Part shown: in pieces, positions 55,167 to 64,000 of the stretch
Numbering within the stretch: position 1 is the stretch's first letter
How the letters are laid out: every line of letters begins with the position of its first letter
The notes under the pieces: generated by a model
The model's input: the letters and a program-made list of their open reading frames with translations, nothing else
The model's database searches: none
Told to the model about the DNA's origin: nothing
Program-made: the position numbers and the translations under genes
Origin: Anodontia alba
Taxonomy: Eukaryota > Mollusca > Bivalvia > Lucinida > Lucinidae
Length of the DNA: 64,000 nt
Direction: 5' to 3'
Assembly: GCA_964016985.1 (NCBI GenBank)
Contig: OZ024828.1
Location: 73,777,264-73,841,263, forward strand

Positions 55167-56159
55167 CAGATTTGTGAGGTTTTATTGGTGACCCTAGTGA
55201 TCTTCCATACAAATTTTCTCATTCGCATCTAGTGCTACAGACTCCAACTGATGGAGTTTTGTCTGTAAATGAAATGATGTAATCAAATATATCAATTTCA
55301 GATTTCAGATATGTCTTAGTTTCCTTTTATTTCACCATACATACAAATATCCCTAACTTTATTTGCCACGTATATATCCCCAATGCTCTGTAACAAGATT
55401 CAGCCTTGAAGCTTTCTTGGTTCTGGAGAAGAAGATTTTTAAGTGACTTTCACCATATATGGGCATGGCAGCCATCTTGTTTAATGATGCAGAACGGTTT
55501 GAACAAATTGATAATACACCTTAGATAGAAGGCCCAATGTGACATCTAGTGAAAATTGGTCAAGTTGTTTCAGAGAAGAAGACATTTAAAGACTATGAGA
55601 GTTTTACATGTATATAGCCCAGGGGCTAGGGAAGATAACCCTAGGGGGACAAAGTTTGATTGTAACTGAAAGGATTTGTTACTTTGATCATACATTGTAA
55701 GTTTCAGCCATTGTTCTTCAATACATTTTGAGAAACTGAATTTTCAATATTTTCCCCATACAAATGTATAGGGACGCAAATTTGACCTTGCAGTAAAAAG
55801 GTCAAATCACAACCTAGGGTCATCAGTTGAACAAACTTGGTAGACCTTGAGTCCCTGATGCTATATACCAATATTCAGCCTTCAAGCTGTCTTGGTTCTG
55901 GAGAAGAAGATTTTTAAGTGTTTTTACCATATATGGGCATGGTGGCCACCTTGATTAACGGACCGAAACAATTTGTACAAATTTTCAATCCCCCATGAAC
56001 AGAAGACTCCAGGAGAAATTTGAAGAAAATTGGCTCCGGGGTTTCAGAGAAGTTGTTCAAAGATGTGGGCGGACGGACAACGGACGGACGGACGGACAAC
56101 GGACGAAGAGTGATCACAATAGCTCATCCTGAGCCTTTTGCTCAGGTGAGCTAATAACT

Positions 56160-56495
56160 GCATTAGGGTTCATCAGCTTTGCATCATGTGAGACCATAAA
56201 ACTGTTCTAAAATCCAACTTAATTCATTCTTGTTCATTTTTAAGTACTTAGGAAGTAATTTGCATTCTTTAAATCACATTAAGTTTTAAAATAGCAGGAA
56301 AATTTGGAGATCAAATTGATATGGATGGGCAAGAAAAACAAGAAAATGTCTTTCGATAACTGATAAACTAACCTACATCTTGACAAAAACTTTCTCAAGG
56401 AATGTCTGAAATGAGCAGGATTTGCAGACTTTTCTGCATATCTCTAGATAAGAGTTTTACTTTCTAATAAATACTTTTCACATATTTCTTCACAA
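56160..56495. other. Unique DNA
   Basis: No repeats seen. A minus-strand acceptor (atcctgctcatttcag, near 56415) opens a short frame TFLEKVFVKM to a donor gtaggt; not called. Confidence 0.3.
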
Positions 56496-56575
56496 ATTCT
56501 GAAATGCCTCGCCATACGCTGAAGTGCCTTGCCAAGGCATTTCTAATTAGTACCTACAACATAATTATAAGCTGG
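56496..56575. repeat. MITE-C1 half
   Basis: gaagtgccttgccaaggcatttc with gtacctacaacataat; left arm lost. Another half lies near 57080-57190 (gcgcttccaataggtaccca). Confidence 0.5.
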
Positions 56576-56579
56576 GGCA

Positions 56580-57060
56580 CATCATTTCCTACAAGACTGC
56601 ATGTGCACCCAGCCAGCACATCAGATGAGAGTCCTTGCAGGGCACTTTGTGAGTAGAAAAGGACCCAAAGCATCCTCAAGTGGACAGTGAAAAAGTCTGA
56701 TCAGCTTGCTTGGATGCGCAGGCTGATAAGTCTTACACCGGGTACTTTCTAGGCACACAAAGTACTTTTTAGGTACATGTAAAGATATAAAATGCTTAAA
56801 GTACTAAATAGGTATATTCTAAAGATGTACCTATTTTGTATTAATTTGGCCCACATTTCAGACAGTGTGCCAATTCTATACAAAAGAAAGTATACAATGT
56901 ACTTATTTTGTGCATATTTTGTACCCAAAAAATGTGCTTATTTTGTACTTTTTTTCAGTATGGGAAAGCATCCTCAAGTAGACAGTGAAAAAGTCTGATC
57001 AGCTTGCTTGGATGCACAGGCTGATCAGTCTTTGCTGGGCCCACATGCAATCTTGTATGA
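56580..57060. repeat. MITE-E related segment with internal duplication
   Basis: gcatcctcaagtggacagtgaaaaagtctgatcagcttgcttggatgc occurs twice (56669 and 56969) around a 300-bp unit containing gtactttttaggtacatgta. Confidence 0.55.
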
Positions 57061-57550
57061 AATACTGTGCCCCGCCTCATATATTTCCATCATGATGATA
57101 AAAGCAAAGCGCTTCCAATAGGTACCCACACTTTTGGTGGAAAATAACACTCCGATGAGTCCTGACAGTGCTGTAGATATGCCAGAGTTTTAATTTCCCC
57201 TTACAATGGCCGTGAGAAACAGCAAAGCTTTGAGCTGGGTTTTACCTGCATATAATACAGTGTATTACCTGGGAATTTCATGAAGAGCGCTTAAGGGACA
57301 GGTTAAGAAAGTTTATACAAATAGATCACTTCATTTGTTGTTCTTTATTAATTTCAGTCCCCCAGGGTGGGATTAGGGTGTGGGGGTGGGGGCAGGGACT
57401 TTTAGCAGGGATTTTACCATAAATACAACCCCACAATGCTGGGAGTTTACTAGGGCTTTGCAAACTGAAAAGTTATAAGCCCTGCTATTCCCCAGCCCCG
57501 AAAGGTTGGGGTTTCAAATGACATTATCTAGAACTAGTGCTAAACCTGTT
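57060..57550. other. Mostly unique DNA
   Basis: Contains a MITE-C1 half and a G-rich patch (ggtgtgggggtgggggcagg, 57389). No exon called. Confidence 0.35.
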
Positions 57551-57554
57551 GAAT

Positions 57555-57795
57555 TTAACTCTTTTAGCACTCTGGGTAAAAATTTAAGCTTACAATATTT
57601 CGAATATTTTTCTTATTTTTCCCAGAAAACAAGATTTGATATTTCATGCAAAATGTCTGCAATATTTCATGCAAAATATCTCCAATGGAGACAATTTGCA
57701 TGAAATGCCAAAATCCTGTTTTCTGGGAAGAGTAAGAAAAATATCATCAATTAGTCATCTGCTGAGTTTGCCCATAGAGTGGCACAGGTTAAGCA
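57555..57795. repeat. MITE-D copy with arm duplication
   Basis: The left arm is partly repeated (atttcatgcaaaatgtctgc, atttcatgcaaaatatctcc) before the right arm gacaatttgcatgaaatgcc. Confidence 0.75.
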
Positions 57796-57877
57796 AATGA
57801 TAACATTTTTTATTTAAAAAAAAATATGGCTCCCAAGAAAACTGAAATCAATTGTCATCATTTTTCGTCCACTGGTT

Positions 57878-57955
57878 TGTTTATGTTGAGGTTTTACGTC
57901 CAGTCAACCGAGTGGGGTTATGTCGAGTGTGATCAGTTTACCTAACCACACTGGT
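57878..57955 (-). repeat. SINE-1 tail fragment
   Basis: gttgaggttttacgtccagt to cagtttacctaaccacac only. Confidence 0.65.
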
Positions 57956-58094
57956 TAGATTTGTCATCAGAACATGAAGCATGAAAAAGCTGAAATCAGG
58001 GCATGCACAGTTCACATATGAATCACGTTGTTGTTGTTTTGTATGATGTGGCTAGTCTGTTTGGCTTCATTCTGTGCAGGGTACTGCCTAACTA

Positions 58095-58230
58095 TTAGCA
58101 CTTAGCATGCAGATAAAACTTGCAGATGACATTTTCAAACACTTTTCTTACTTTTCCAAGAAAAAAGACTTTGACATTTCATGCAAATTGCCATCTGCTG
58201 AATTTGCCCCGAGAATAGTAAAGGTTAGAC
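58095..58230. repeat. MITE-D fragment
   Basis: ttagcatgcagataaaactt, gactttgacatttcatgcaa, then a direct jump to tgccatctgctgaatttgcc; the right arm is deleted. Confidence 0.65.
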
Positions 58231-58290
58231 TAGTATCTAACATGGATCTATATATATGTGTATCAGCTTTATACATCTAGGCATTTGAGA

Positions 58291-58651
58291 TAGTCAAACC
58301 TCAATGGCTCGAACATCTTTGGGACCATGGAAATTTGTTCGAGACATGGGTAGTTCGAGCCACTGAGGGTTAATCATGGCACCAGTTCAGGAAGCAAATT
58401 GCGATAATTTAGGGAAATCTTTTCGATTTTCTGCACAATGATTGTATGTTGAGTGTACTCAATATAATCGCCTCAATGAGGTGATTCTAATGAGTACACA
58501 CAACATACAATTCCATTATAAAATAAGAAAATTTCCCTAAATATTTGTTTTCTTGAGCTAGCGGAAGTATTTCGTAGGGACTCAAAAATGTGTTCGAATT
58601 AGCCATGGTAAAATGAGCCATTGATGTTCGAGCTATTGAGGTTTGACTGTA
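58291..58651. repeat. Tigger/pogo-like MITE with nested MITE-C
   Basis: Ends agtcaaacctcaatggctcg and the complement of gttcgagctattgaggtttg, ending at TA (58650-58651). Between about 58405 and 58545 lies a nested palindrome with ends atttagggaaat and atttccctaaat and core gtatgttgagtgtactcaat. Confidence 0.7.
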
Positions 58652-58679
58652 TAGCTTTTGTAAAAATCTTTTACCAAAA

Positions 58680-58990
58680 AATTTTTTTTGTTTAGTTTTT
58701 TTTTTTTTTTTTTTTTTTTGTGCGTTTTTTTGCATAAAATTCCTAATTTTGTGACCTTGACATTAAGGCCAATGAATGGAGTGAGGTTTGTATTGTATAA
58801 AACTTTAGACCAGTATTTGATATCTGCCTAAGTATCAAGTAAGTCAATTAAGAAGTCAATGAGATATATGTCTCTAAAACCTTCATAAAAAAAAAAAAAA
58901 AAAAAAAAAATGAGGTAAAATTTCATCAAAGCCCATGATCTTGATTTCACTAATTGGGCAAGTAGTATGCAATTACTGAAGATGGAATGT
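58680..58990. repeat. Poly-T, poly-A and hairpin-element interior
   Basis: A long T run (58680-58720), text related to 38771-39113 (tgtgaccttgacattaaggc, aaaactttagaccagtattt) and an A run of about 24 (58887-58910). Confidence 0.55.
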
Positions 58991-59178
58991 AGACTATACT
59001 AATGTTCATGCTGATCCAAGTCTTAGCTGAGTCAATGCACATTGCATGGCAACCATCCTGTTACTGACCTTGAACTCATAAGAAAAAGAAAAATACCAAC
59101 AATATGTTTGGGCTGTAAACTGAATATCCTTTGGAATATTTTATGATAGGATAAGAGAATAGGTTGTGATGTTGTGAC

Positions 59179-60421
59179 AAACAAGACCTGTCGCCAGACA
59201 GGATAGCTCGCCTGATATTGCACATAGGACCATGAAATATAGGTCATAACTGACCAGTTTTGAAATTGACCTAGAAATCATCAAGACAAACATTTTGAGC
59301 AAGATTCATGGCAATTACTTAAAAAATGTGACAGTTACAATATTAACAAGATTTTTCTTTGATTTGGCCTGATAACCTATTTTTTTTTTACCACAAGTGA
59401 CCCATTTTTGGACTTAAGTCAAACATTTTGAACAAGATTCATGATGCTTACTTTAAAAATGTGACCTCTAAAGTGTTAACAAGGGTTTCCTTTGATTTGG
59501 CCTGGTAACCTAGCTTCTGACTCTAAGTGAACTAGTTTCAAACTTGACCTAGAAATCATCAAGACAAACATTTTGAGCAATATTCATGATGATTACTTTA
59601 AAAATGTGACCTCCAGAGTGTTAACAAGATTTTTCTTTGATTTGGACTGGTGACCTAGTTTTGATCACAAGTGAACCAGTTTTGATCTTGACCTAGATAT
59701 CATCAATGCAAACATTCTGAGCAAGACTCATTATGGTACCTTTAAAATTGTGACTTCTAGAATGTTAACAAGATTTTCCTTCGATTTGGTCTGATGACCT
59801 AATGTTTGACCCCATGTGACCCACTTTTGAATTTGGCCTAGAAATCATCAAGAGAAAACATTTTGAAAAAGATTCATGATGATTGCTTCAAAATGTGAAG
59901 TCTAGAAGGTTAACAAGGTTTGACATGGTTAACCTAGTTTTTTTACCTCGAGTGACCTAGTTTCTAACTTGGCCTAGAAGTCATCAAGACAAACATTATG
60001 AGCAAGATTCATGATTATTACTTCAAAAATGTGACCTCTAGTGTTAACAAGGTCTTCCTTTGATTTGACCTGGTGACCTATGTTTTTACCCCCAATGTGA
60101 CCCAGTGTTGAACCTGACCTATAACTCATCAAGAGAAACTTATTGAACAAGATTCATGATGATTACTTTGAAAATGTGACCTCTAGAGGTTTAACAAGGT
60201 TTTCCATTGATTTGGTCTGGTGACGTAGTTTTTGACCCAAAGTGACCCAGTTTCAAACCTGACCTAGATTTCATAGAAGCAAACAATCTGAGCAAGTTTC
60301 ATTAAGACTGGGTCAAAACTGTGACCTCTAGTGTGTTAACAAACTAACTGTTGACGAGGGACGAGGACGGACAGAGGGTGATCACATAGCTCACCCTGAG
60401 CATTTGCTCAGGTGAGCAAAA
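59179..60421 (+). repeat. Hairpin-ended array element, about 140-bp monomers
   Basis: 5' hairpin cctgtcgccagacagg then atagctcgcctga. About eight monomers (aaatcatcaagacaaacatt, gattcatgatgattacttta, tgtgacctctagagtgttaa, gatttggcctggtgaccta). 3' hairpin agctcaccctgagcatttgctcaggtgagc. Non-coding. Confidence 0.85.
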
Positions 60422-60859
60422 AGTAATAAGGGTTTTCTTTTTTTTTCATTTCTGGTATTCTGAAGCTGTATGGCAAATTTTCTTGTAACCTAGTAAACAG
60501 TGTTCTAAAACTTTGGACAATATTTGATAATGATACCAGCACTCTTGAACTCAAGGTCTAGGTCACAAATCAGACTCGCTATGCATATCAAAAGAAGGCT
60601 TCCTATCTGTATCTTCTAAACTATGGAAAGGACTTACTTCAAACCTTATACATAGCTTGCTTTTTTTGTTGGAACATTACTCTGTAGGTGCCTCAGTGGC
60701 CTTGACCTTGGGGTCAAAAATAGAGCTGCCAGAGGATCTGACTTTAGCCCCAATGCAGCTCTATCAGAGGAGAAGTACATATAGTGTTGAAATATTTTAA
60801 ATTTGTCCTTACCAGATATGATCACTGTAGGACATGGTAACATGGCATCATAAAACCTA

Positions 60860-62150
60860 TCAAGGGATTTTAATCCATGAGTTATGGGCCCTTGGCCCTG
60901 ATTCCAGAATGCATGATACATCAACCCACTGTCCATGCATGTACCACTTTTTCAAAGTCCCCAAGTGTGGTATAAGTTTCATCAAAGTAGGAGCACAAAC
61001 ATAAAAGTTACTGAGCAAAATGCATATTAATTTTTTGAAAACCTACCAAGGGACATAACTCCAAGAGTTATGGACCCTTGGCCCCTCTTTCGGTACACAC
61101 GATACATCCAGTCATTATCCATGTTTGTATGAACTTTCAGCTTTCTAGCTTTCATAGTTCCTGAGAAATCTGTTACGAAAATTTTCAAGAATGGCAAAAT
61201 TTGAAAACCTATCAAGGGACATAACTCCAAGAGTTATGGGCCCTTGGCCACCACTCTGCCATTACACCTTCTTTAGCTTAGAGACCAAGTGTGGTATAAG
61301 TTTCATCGAAGTAGAATCACAAACTTAAAAGTTATTGAGCAAAATGCATTTTAACTTTTTGAAAACCAACCAAGGTACATAACTCCGAGAATTATGTCCC
61401 TTGGCCCCTATTCCAGTATGCACGATACATCAAGTCATTGTCTATGTTTATACGAACTTCCACTTCATAGTTCCTGAGAAATCTGTTACGAAAATTTTCA
61501 AGAATGGCAAAATTTGAAAACCTGTCAAGGGACATAACTCCAAGAGTTATGAGCCCTTGGTCACCATTCTGCCACTACACTTTCCTTACCTTAGAGACCA
61601 AGTGTGGTATAAGTTTCATCGAAGTAGGACCACGAACATAAAAGTTATTGAGCAAAATGCATTTTAAGTTTTTGAAAATCTACCAATGGACATAACTCCA
61701 AGAGTTATGAATCCTTGACCCCTATTCAGGTATACACGATACATCGTCCATGTTTATACGAACTTTCAGCTTTCTAGCTTTCATAGTTCCTGAGAAATCT
61801 GATACTAAAAGTTTCAAGAATGGCAAAAAATGAAAACCTATGAAGGGACAGAACTCCAAGAGTTATGGGCCCTTGACCACCATTCTGCCACTACAACTTC
61901 CTTACCTTAGAGACAGTGTGGTATAAGGTTCAGTGAAGTAGGAGCAAAACATAAAAGTTATTAAGCAAAATGCATTTTAAAGTTTGAAAACCTACCAAGG
62001 GACATAACTCCAAGAGTTATGGGCCCTTGGCCACTATTCTGGGATTACACCTTACTTACCTTAGAGACCAAGTGTAGTATAAATTTCATTGAAGTAGGAC
62101 CACAACCATAAAAGTTATTAAGCAAAATGCATTTTAATTTTGCAGTCACG
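60860..62150 (+). repeat. Dimeric monomer array, about 315-bp period
   Basis: gacataactccaagagttatg recurs at about 61050, 61216, 61377, 61529, 61690, 61845 and 61998, but the text between alternates. Type A has cacgatacatc...ctttcatagttcctgagaaa; type B has attctgccactacac...accaagtgtggtataagttt. It ends near a C-rich tract. Open frames at 60646-60936 and 61027-61230 read the repeat. Confidence 0.8.
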
Positions 62151-62194
62151 ATATCATGGAGTCACGGAATCACAGAAGGACATGGCAAATCCAG

Positions 62195-62280
62195 CATAGC
62201 CCCCCCACCACCTCCCCCCCCCCACCCCCACCCTACACACACACACACACCACCACCACCACCACCTCCTCCCCACTGTG
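62195..62280 (+). repeat. C-rich, (CA)n and (CAC)n tract
   Basis: Runs of C up to ten, then (ca)n and (cac)n. The complementary strand could form G-quadruplexes. It lies where array sequence ends. Confidence 0.85.
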
Positions 62281-62394
62281 AATTTTCAGTTTTTTTACCG
62301 CTGTGACCTTGAAAATTAGGTCAAGGTCACAAAAAACTAAATAGCAAACAAACCAGTAACAGTGTTTTTGGAGAAAACAGATGTCCCTCCACAG

Positions 62395-62822
62395 GATCCT
62401 TTAATCCCACCTGCCTGGCCGTCAGTCTGTCCTTGTGTCAATGCATTTGTAATCTATGTCATCTCTTTTAGACCTTTAGTGTTACAAATGTGAAACTACA
62501 ATATATGTTTAGAAAATATATGTAGATACATGTATGTAGGCTAATTAAAGTTTGGTCTGCTCAGTGGAGTGGGACATGGCCAAACAGCATGGAGGTGGGG
62601 GGTCTAAAAAAATAGCACCTTTTCAGATTTCGCTCAAAAGATTAGAGTGATTCTTTACCATTTATTCATTTATCACAATCTACATAATTTAAGTCTTGTA
62701 ATTTACGATTTGCTCTACCTTTTCTATTGTGCAAATTCAGTGGACAGACAACTGACAATGGATCATGCCTATACTATAAGAACACCTATAAGCCTTCGAC
62801 TCGTGAGCTCAGGTGAGCTAAA
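62395..62822 (+). repeat. Remnant with hairpin-element 3' end
   Basis: Mostly unrecognised text, but it ends cgactcgtgagctcaggtga then gctaaaaa, the shared 3' tag (62795-62822). Confidence 0.4.
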
Positions 62823-63300
62823 AAGGCAGAATATCTACCAAGTTTATCTAGTCCCCTTAAGATTGATTTAGCACCAAAGCTGAAATTACAAGACTAAATT
62901 AATCAAACTGTAAATGGAAAAGCAAATACCATTTATGAAAATGGTATTGTTTTCTTAGACACTGCAAACAGAAAGAATTTCAACCCAAGAAGATCTAACA
63001 AACAGACAAGATTCTACTATTGTCACAAAGCTAAACTTAGAAACTCTACAATCTTAAAATCAGATTCGGTGAAGCAAGAAATGTCTGGCCTAGGTTTTAT
63101 GCCTTTTGTAATATAGAGATTCTTCTCCAACAGTCATATTTCATCTCCTCAATGGGTTGCATACAAGTGACGGGATACATTTATATTATTTGTAATGAAC
63201 TGTATGTAAATAATCCTCTGCTCAAGGCTATCTTTCTTGATAAACAACATGATGCATCAGCTATTTTGGTCAATAAAGTTTCTTCTAAATACTGGATATT
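62823..63300. other. Unique DNA with protein-like open stretches
   Basis: A plus-strand frame without ATG (about 62899-63113) reads ...ENGIVFLDTANRKNFNPR and ...KSDSVKQEMSGLGFM before TAG; a second (63152-63304) continues across the SINE site. Composition is protein-like but no family is recognised and no splice sites support it. Confidence 0.3.
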
Positions 63301-63304
63301 GTTT

Positions 63305-63604
63305 GTTTGTGTTGAGGTTTTACAGCCTAGTCAACCCAAAGGGGTCATGTCAAGCACGGTCAGTTTACCTAACCACACTTTTACTGAGCAGGCTTAATCC
63401 TCTATGTGGTTAACCAGTATTGTGCACATTCCTCACCAGAAACGGACAACTGCCCTTCTTGGATCAGCGGAAGGGAGAGAGTGAACATAGAAATTATTTC
63501 ATGATCATATCTCCACAAAAGAATGTTGCTGACCCGGTGGGGATCAAACCCCCAACTCCTGATCATCAGCCAGACACGCATCCAACTGAGCCACCAAGGC
63601 TGGC
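63305..63604 (-). repeat. Full-length SINE-1 with 18-bp TSD
   Basis: Duplication aaatactggatattgttt at 63287-63304 and 63605-63622. Minus-strand head: A box ggtggctcagttggatg, B box gggggtttgatccccac. The body (ccgctgatccaagaagg) and tail (cacaaacaaac) match the copy at 37554-37860. Confidence 0.9.
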
Positions 63605-63846
63605 AAATACTGGATATTGTTTAACTGCCATAATTTCAGAAGAAAATGATATTCATTCTCTATTTTTGGAATGTTTCAAATAGTAGAGAGTCATTTCCTG
63701 ACTGCAGAAGTTATCTCCCATTTTGTTAAAATCGCAACAAAATCTTTAGATGTTGTTATGACCAAGCACTCCTTCCTTCCATTACCTGCCTTGGCAGATT
63801 ACGCATAGCTTCTATGTATATATTCAATCTCTGACAACTGCGTCAG

Positions 63847-63999
63847 GGAGTCGACTCTTTGGCTCAGTGGTTAGAGCATTGGAGTTTTAACCGGGAGGAC
63901 CGGGTTCGATCCCCACAACTGTCGGGAATTTGTTTCAGCTATGCTTCATTCCTTTGTTACGGCTTTCATGTAAGATGGGGGCTTGTCCGAAATTGGACT
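63847..63999 (+). repeat. tRNA-derived SINE head (another family), runs off the window
   Basis: A box tggctcagtggttagagca (63860 on) and B box gggttcgatcccc (63902 on) with tRNA-like spacing. The D arm (gctc/gagc) pairs, but the acceptor and T stems do not, so this is not a functional tRNA gene. The remaining body (cttcattcctttgttacggc) continues to the window edge. Confidence 0.65.
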
Positions 64000-64000
64000 T

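Larger units (their letters stand above)
54447..55372. mobile_element. Inverted (foldback) Tc1-like relic, 926 bp
   Basis: TA flanks at 54445-54446 and 55373-55374. Ends tacgtggcaaaaaaagttag and complement. The inverted arms are about 340 bp each (54447-54786 and 55035-55372), far longer than ordinary Tc1 ends. Both arms carry the transposase C-terminus (LIRSMRR...VACIDATGGH) facing inward, so the 3' end of the element was duplicated in inverted order. Confidence 0.85.
52916..56155 (+). repeat. Hairpin-ended array element, about 450-475-bp monomers
   Basis: 5' hairpin aggcccatgggc then cgttcacctgagta. Five to six monomers (landmark cttggttctggagaagaaga at about 53155, 53604, 54064, 55418, 55893). 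The 3' end has ggacggacaacggacgga, then agctcatcctgagccttttgctcaggtgagct and taataa. Non-coding. A Tc1-like relic (54447-55372) is inserted. Confidence 0.85.

Noticed and set aside
54710..57180. Possible hammerhead ribozyme cores (ctgatgag near 54713, ccgatgagtcc near 57152)
   Set aside because: No matching GAAA segment or three-stem arrangement could be built around them; the first is transposase code.
63847..63925. Functional tRNA gene
   Set aside because: A and B boxes are good, but acceptor, anticodon and T stems do not pair properly; a SINE head explains it better.
1..64000. CRISPR arrays, bacterial operons, rRNA genes, viral genes
   Set aside because: None of the expected repeat-spacer, Shine-Dalgarno/operon, rRNA or viral protein signals are present; all periodic repeats are MITEs or monomer arrays.

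Overview
This window looks like AT-rich, intron-dominated DNA from a marine or freshwater bivalve mollusc. I base that on the repeat types (palindromic MITEs, arrays of about 150 bp monomers closed by short hairpins such as the gctcaggtgagctaa end, tRNA-derived SINEs, and RTE-like, mariner and Tc1 relics), which I know from bivalve assemblies. The species is not determined. I see no bacterial genes, rRNA, CRISPR array, viral gene or intact transposase.

Host gene signal is sparse and entirely exonic. The best-supported case is a minus-strand gene with two clean internal exons, 45420-45551 (44 codons) and 33341-33403 (21 codons). Both have consensus GT/AG sites and both are phase 0 at each end. 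Joined, they resemble the C-terminal winged-helix region of TFIIIC subunit 1 (GTF3C1), judged from memory of the family. Weaker, phase-compatible candidates lie upstream (52559-52594, 46493-46531) and downstream (17237-17289, 14461-14541, 12119-12279). If they are real, the gene runs right to left across more than 40 kb and neither end is in the window. The last candidate carries an in-frame TAA. A separate weak candidate on the plus strand is a 31-codon first exon with a hydrophobic N-terminus (36183-36275).

The rest is transposon stratigraphy. Left part (1-19 kb): several MITE families, a 53-bp tandem array grown out of one MITE arm (4789-5300), and a non-autonomous hAT element with a perfect 8-bp target duplication (5420-6961). 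Middle (19-31.7 kb): two paralogous composite elements (19118-20926 and 29062-30194), one carrying a 552-bp TA-flanked insertion whose empty site is preserved in the other; two monomer arrays (21.5-23.6 kb); and a minus-strand RTE-like retrotransposon (26143-31740) split by a 2.56-kb hAT-like insertion. Right part (32-64 kb): more MITEs, arrays at 33.7-34.8, 43.7-45.35, 52-56.2, 59.2-60.4 and 60.9-62.1 kb, a mariner relic (48912-50180), a second RTE-like fragment (50220-51973) interrupted by a SINE, an inverted Tc1-like relic (54447-55372), and SINE copies including one with an 18-bp target duplication (63305-63604).

The most interesting pattern is that arrays with unrelated monomers share one end plan: a 5' hairpin followed by a short tag, and a 3' hairpin followed by the complement of that tag. 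One short member (38771-39113) sits in a MITE with a readable empty site and no obvious target duplication, which suggests a Helitron-like or other unusual mobility mechanism.
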